From assembly GCA_902493915.1 (NCBI GenBank), contig CABUQY010000072.1, forward strand, positions 1-8,134: a stretch of DNA of 8,134 nt. The letters are read 5' to 3'. This DNA is from an uncultured Collinsella sp. GTDB taxonomy: Bacteria; Actinomycetota; Coriobacteriia; Coriobacteriales; Coriobacteriaceae. Every line of letters starts with the position of its first letter. Within the stretch, counting starts at the first letter, position 1. A program made the position numbers and the translations under genes. This document shows, in pieces, positions 6,549-8,134 of this stretch. Under the pieces are notes generated by a model. That model ran no database searches and had not been told where the DNA came from. It saw only the letters and a list, made by a program, of their open reading frames with translations.

Positions 6549-7670
6549 ATGCCAAAGTATTCTACCGCGTTCGGGATGGACGTCCACCTGAGGTCGACCA
6601 CCGTCTGCGCCCTCGACGCGGACACCGGCGAGGCCGTGACGAGGAGGTTCCCCGGCAACCCCTGGGGCGAGATCGCCGGGTGGATGGATGGGCTCCCCGG
6701 GCCGTCGCTCGCGGCCTACGAGAGCGGCTACCTCGGCTTCGCCCCGCAAAGGGAGCTCGCCGGGCTCGGCGTCGAGTGCGTCGTCGCCGCGGTCTCGAAG
6801 ATCCCCAGGTCGGCCGCCGACTCGGCCTCCAAGAACGACAGGAACGACGCCGCCAGGATGGCCAAGGCGATACTCGCCCACGACATCTCCCCCGTATGGG
6901 TCCCCTCCCCCGAGGTCGAAGGCATCAGGGACCTCGCCGGCGCCTACGACGGGGCGACCGCGCGCCTGGCGACCGCCAAGCAGCGGCTGCTCGCCTTCCT
7001 CGCAAAGCGGGGGTTCGTCTACGGCGGCACCACGCCCGCCGGCAACCCGAGGAAGTACTGGACCTACGACTTCCTGAGGTGGCTCGACAAGGTCAGGCCG
7101 GAGGACGATGGCGGGGTTCGGACGCTCGCCGCCCTGAGGAACGAGGCCGAGGCCGCGGCGGAGGCCCGGGCGGACCTGCTCTCCGAGTACAGGGCCGCCG
7201 CGGATGCCAGCCCGATCGCCGCGGAGGTGGCCGCCCTCCAGTCGATCAAGGGCTGCGCCTTCGCGCTGGCCGCGGCCTTCTCGGCCGAGGTCGGCGACTT
7301 CACGAGGTTCCGCTCCGGAAGGCAGGTCACGGCCTATTTCGGCCTCGCGCCGAGTCAGAGGTCGAGCGCGGACTCCGTGCGCCTCGGCGGGATCAGCGGG
7401 GCCGGCAACGCGCTCGTCAGGAGGCTGGCCGTTGAGGGCTCATGGTGCTACGCCGCGGCACGGCACCAGCCGAAGCTCATGCCAAGGGACACGGGCATGC
7501 CCCTCGAGATAAGGATGCACGGGAGGAAGGGGTCCGAGCGGCTCCTGCGGCGGCGCGAGGAGATGCTCGCCCGCGGCATGCCCGCGGCGAAGGCCAACGC
7601 GGCCACCGCGGCCGAGCTCGTGAGGTGGCTCTGGGCCCTCGGCATGATGTGCCGGGAGGGCGCGGAATAG
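6549..7670 (+). CDS. IS110-family transposase (DEDD/serine recombinase)
   Basis: A protein of 373 residues, a normal length for the family. The N-terminal RuvC-like DEDD domain is complete. It shows GMDVH (Asp11), AAYESG (Glu58) and ASKNDRNDAARMA (Asp97 and Asp100). A helical linker follows at about 120-225. The C-terminal Transposase_20-like domain has a helix-hairpin-helix-like QSIKGC (231-236) and the segment AYFGLAPSQRSSADSVRLGGISGAGN (262-287). Ser273 aligns by motif with the catalytic serine of IS110 recombinases (the QSGD position of relatives). In characterised members the enzyme forms a tetramer with a bridge or seeker RNA, and excises and inserts the element through a dinucleotide core. 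Arginine is mostly AGG, unlike the CGC/CGT of the host genes. No frameshift or missing key residue is seen, so it is probably active. Confidence 0.92.
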   Translation: MPKYSTAFGMDVHLRSTTVCALDADTGEAVTRRFPGNPWGEIAGWMDGLPGPSLAAYESGYLGFAPQRELAGLGVECVVAAVSKIPRSAADSASKNDRNDAARMAKAILAHDISPVWVPSPEVEGIRDLAGAYDGATARLATAKQRLLAFLAKRGFVYGGTTPAGNPRKYWTYDFLRWLDKVRPEDDGGVRTLAALRNEAEAAAEARADLLSEYRAAADASPIAAEVAALQSIKGCAFALAAAFSAEVGDFTRFRSGRQVTAYFGLAPSQRSSADSVRLGGISGAGNALVRRLAVEGSWCYAAARHQPKLMPRDTGMPLEIRMHGRKGSERLLRRREEMLARGMPAAKANAATAAELVRWLWALGMMCREGAE

Positions 7671-7719
7671 ACATAGCCCCCGTCCCGGCGAGCCGGGCGG
7701 CCTTCGGGGACACCCCCTA

Positions 7720-7726
7720 TTTCGCT
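7720..7726 (+). other. Right target guide of the seeker RNA
   Basis: TTTCGCT is the exact reverse complement of AGCGAAA at 7950-7956, the core AG plus five bases of the right flank. It lies on the 5' side of the internal loop, directly before the apical stem. Confidence 0.7.
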
Positions 7727-7754
7727 GTGCGCGCGGAGCCCTCCGCATGCGCCT

Positions 7755-7762
7755 CGACAGAC
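7755..7762 (+). other. Left target guide of the seeker RNA
   Basis: CGACAG (7755-7760) equals the left flank up to and including the AG core (6415-6420). The next two bases, AC, equal the first bases of the element. It lies on the 3' side of the same internal loop as the right guide. Confidence 0.7.
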
Positions 7763-7816
7763 TTGGGGAACCCCGCCGAAGGAATGGAGTGCGGGCCGGC
7801 AGAACGGTATCCGCGG

Positions 7817-7825
7817 ATATGAGAC
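7817..7825 (+). other. Left donor guide candidate of the seeker RNA
   Basis: ATATGAGAC equals the sequence expected across the joined ends of the excised circle: ATATG of the right end (7945-7949), the AG core, then AC of the left end (6421-6422). The matching right donor guide could not be found with confidence. Confidence 0.6.
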
Positions 7826-7880
7826 TGAGCCGAAGGCGTCGACGACATGCCGGGGGCGGACCGGGACGGGTTCAACGGCA

Positions 7881-7916
7881 GGCCCCGCCGACCGATTGCA
7901 AGCGGTCGGCGGGGCC
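7881..7916 (+). terminator. Perfect 14-bp GC hairpin at the element's 3' end
   Basis: GGCCCCGCCGACCG (7881-7894) and CGGTCGGCGGGGCC (7903-7916) pair perfectly around an 8-base loop. There is no run of T after it (ATTGTGGCTCTT), so it may be a weak terminator or the stable 3' end of the guide RNA rather than a classical terminator. Confidence 0.55.
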
Positions 7917-7933
7917 ATTGTGGCTCTTGACAG

Positions 7934-7947
7934 CGGATTGGGTCATA
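7934..7947. repeat. Right subterminal inverted repeat of the IS element
   Basis: CGGATTGGGTCATA is the perfect reverse complement of 6425-6438 and ends two bases before the inferred AG core. Confidence 0.85.
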
Positions 7948-7950
7948 TGA

Positions 7951-8134
7951 GCGAAAACCCGCCAGAGCGAGCAAGATGCCTTCAGGCAAAATGGCGCCAC
8001 AGGTTGAGCATAAGTCAGCGAGCGGGCCGCATTTGAGACAAGGTGACGTGAAACGAAAGGGCGCTGACCTTCTGGTCGCGCCCTTGAAGTTGAACGTCAG
8101 ATTGTCCAAATGCGGCCCGCGCAGCGTCGAGCCG
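7951..8134 (-). pseudogene. Minus-strand open frame interrupted by the IS element (doubtful gene)
   Basis: An open frame enters from the right edge and reads SPCLKCGPLADLCSTCGA and LLALAGFR before meeting the element. If the element is removed with one AG kept, the frame continues without shift into 6420-6360 (CRCQGIGVALAVNSHCGRS) and stops at TAA, giving more than 80 codons in all. The two CxxC pairs could suggest a zinc ribbon. However, the frame passes through the large palindrome at 8022-8120, no start or ribosome site is visible, and it may be chance reading of a repeat. Confidence 0.2.
8022..8120. repeat. 99-bp near-complete palindrome, possible MITE/REP-like element or structured RNA
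   Basis: The outer arms 8022-8041 and 8102-8120 are inverted copies with one bulged base (GCGGGCCGCATTTG side). Inside, TGACGT (8044-8049) matches ACGTCA (8094-8099). The core AAGGGCGC (8057-8064) pairs with GCGCCCTT (8078-8085), and GACC with GGTC around TTCT, with one bulge. Nearly the whole 99 bases can fold into one hairpin on either strand. Its size and symmetry suggest a non-autonomous dispersed repeat. Copy number cannot be judged here. Confidence 0.65.

Larger units (their letters stand above)
7681..7916 (+). ncRNA. Seeker/bridge RNA of the IS element (ends approximate)
   Basis: This stretch after the transposase gene folds as a chain of stem-loops. A 5' hairpin has CCCGG (7684-7688), loop CGAG and CCGGG (7693-7697). 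A target-binding hairpin is closed by CCTTCGG (7701-7707) with CCGAAGG (7776-7782) and CCCC (7714-7717) with GGGG (7765-7768), and has an apical stem at 7727-7752. Its internal loop carries 7720-7726 (reverse complement of the right flank with AG) on one side and 7755-7760 (equal to the left flank with AG) on the other. A second, donor-like region is closed perhaps by CCGGCA (7796-7801) with TGCCGG (7848-7853) and holds 7817-7825, equal to the predicted circle junction. The region ends in a 14-bp hairpin. The role, guiding the recombinase to target and donor, is known for IS110/IS1111 elements; its assignment here rests on these matches. Exact RNA ends are not visible. Confidence 0.75.
6421..7951 (+). 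mobile_element. IS110-family insertion sequence, IS1111-type, apparently intact
   Basis: The element has an IS110-type transposase, short subterminal inverted repeats (6425-6438 and 7934-7947, 14 bp perfect), about 128 bases before the gene and 280 structured bases after it. A long 3' non-coding part with subterminal repeats is the arrangement of the IS1111 subgroup; the IS110 subgroup carries its guide RNA upstream of the gene. Boundaries are inferred from a shared AG dinucleotide, at 6419-6420 in the left flank and 7950-7951 at the right end, which is where the guide matches meet. One AG copy is counted as part of the element, making it 1531 bp. No longer target duplication is seen, as expected for this family. 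The heavy use of AGG for arginine, unlike the host genes, suggests recent arrival. Confidence 0.85.

Noticed and set aside
6494..7435. Plus-strand open frame overlapping the transposase in another frame
   Set aside because: Its product is almost all Arg/Gly/Ala, the expected shadow of the GC-rich transposase gene, with no recognisable domain.
7775..7836. Direct repeat GCCGAAGG at 7775-7782 and 7829-7836
   Set aside because: Eight-base repeats are expected in GC-rich structured RNA. The first copy is used in the target-loop stem, and the second could be a competing partner, but nothing more can be supported.
7448..7918. Minus-strand frames opposite the 3' part of the IS element
   Set aside because: They cover the transposase end and the guide RNA, have no ribosome sites or known motifs, and are explained by high GC content.
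7927..7932. TTGACA at the right end as the -35 of a circle-junction promoter
   Set aside because: With the AG core, the nearest -10-like TATGAC in the left end would be 23 bases away, and in the TATGA model 13 bases, neither near 17. It remains only a possible half-promoter.
1..8134. CRISPR array, tRNA or rRNA genes
   Set aside because: No regularly spaced direct repeats, cloverleaf or rRNA-like segments were seen on either strand.

Overview
The window looks like a chromosomal segment of a high-GC, anaerobic, amino-acid-fermenting actinobacterium. The Coriobacteriia, with a Collinsella-like lineage as first guess, fit best. This rests on the gene set (a giant 2-hydroxyacyl-CoA dehydratase activase, a single-chain ThrE exporter, a DUF2798 membrane protein) and on base composition. 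No sequence search was possible.

Layout. Positions 1-3534 (minus) hold the N-terminal 1178 codons of a fused acyl-CoA dehydratase activase-like protein that runs off the left edge. Positions 3535-3815 hold its promoter, a 10+1+10 palindromic operator, and a minus-strand terminator that belongs to the gene upstream. A small four-helix DUF2798 membrane protein lies at 3816-4364 (minus). Positions 4365-4677 contain no gene but carry a strong minus-strand terminator and several inverted repeats. A ThrE-family threonine/serine exporter follows at 4678-6246 (minus). The three host genes point the same way, but intrinsic terminators separate them, so they are probably three transcription units.

Positions 6421-7951 are an apparently intact IS110-family element of the IS1111 type, inserted upstream of the exporter gene. 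It encodes a DEDD/serine recombinase of 373 residues, has 14-bp subterminal inverted repeats, and has a 260-bp structured non-coding region after the transposase gene.

The main finding is that this 3' region folds as a seeker/bridge RNA and that its guides can be read against the DNA flanks. In one internal loop, RNA 7755-7760 (CGACAG) equals the left flank up to a putative AG core. RNA 7720-7726 (TTTCGCT) is the reverse complement of AG plus the right flank. A second site, 7817-7825 (ATATGAGAC), equals the predicted junction of the excised circle (right end + AG + left end). All three independently place the same AG core, giving element boundaries and a reconstructed empty target.

Right of the element, 8022-8120 is a nearly complete 99-bp palindrome with the look of a dispersed repeat. 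Removing the element rejoins a short minus-strand open frame whose reality is doubtful.
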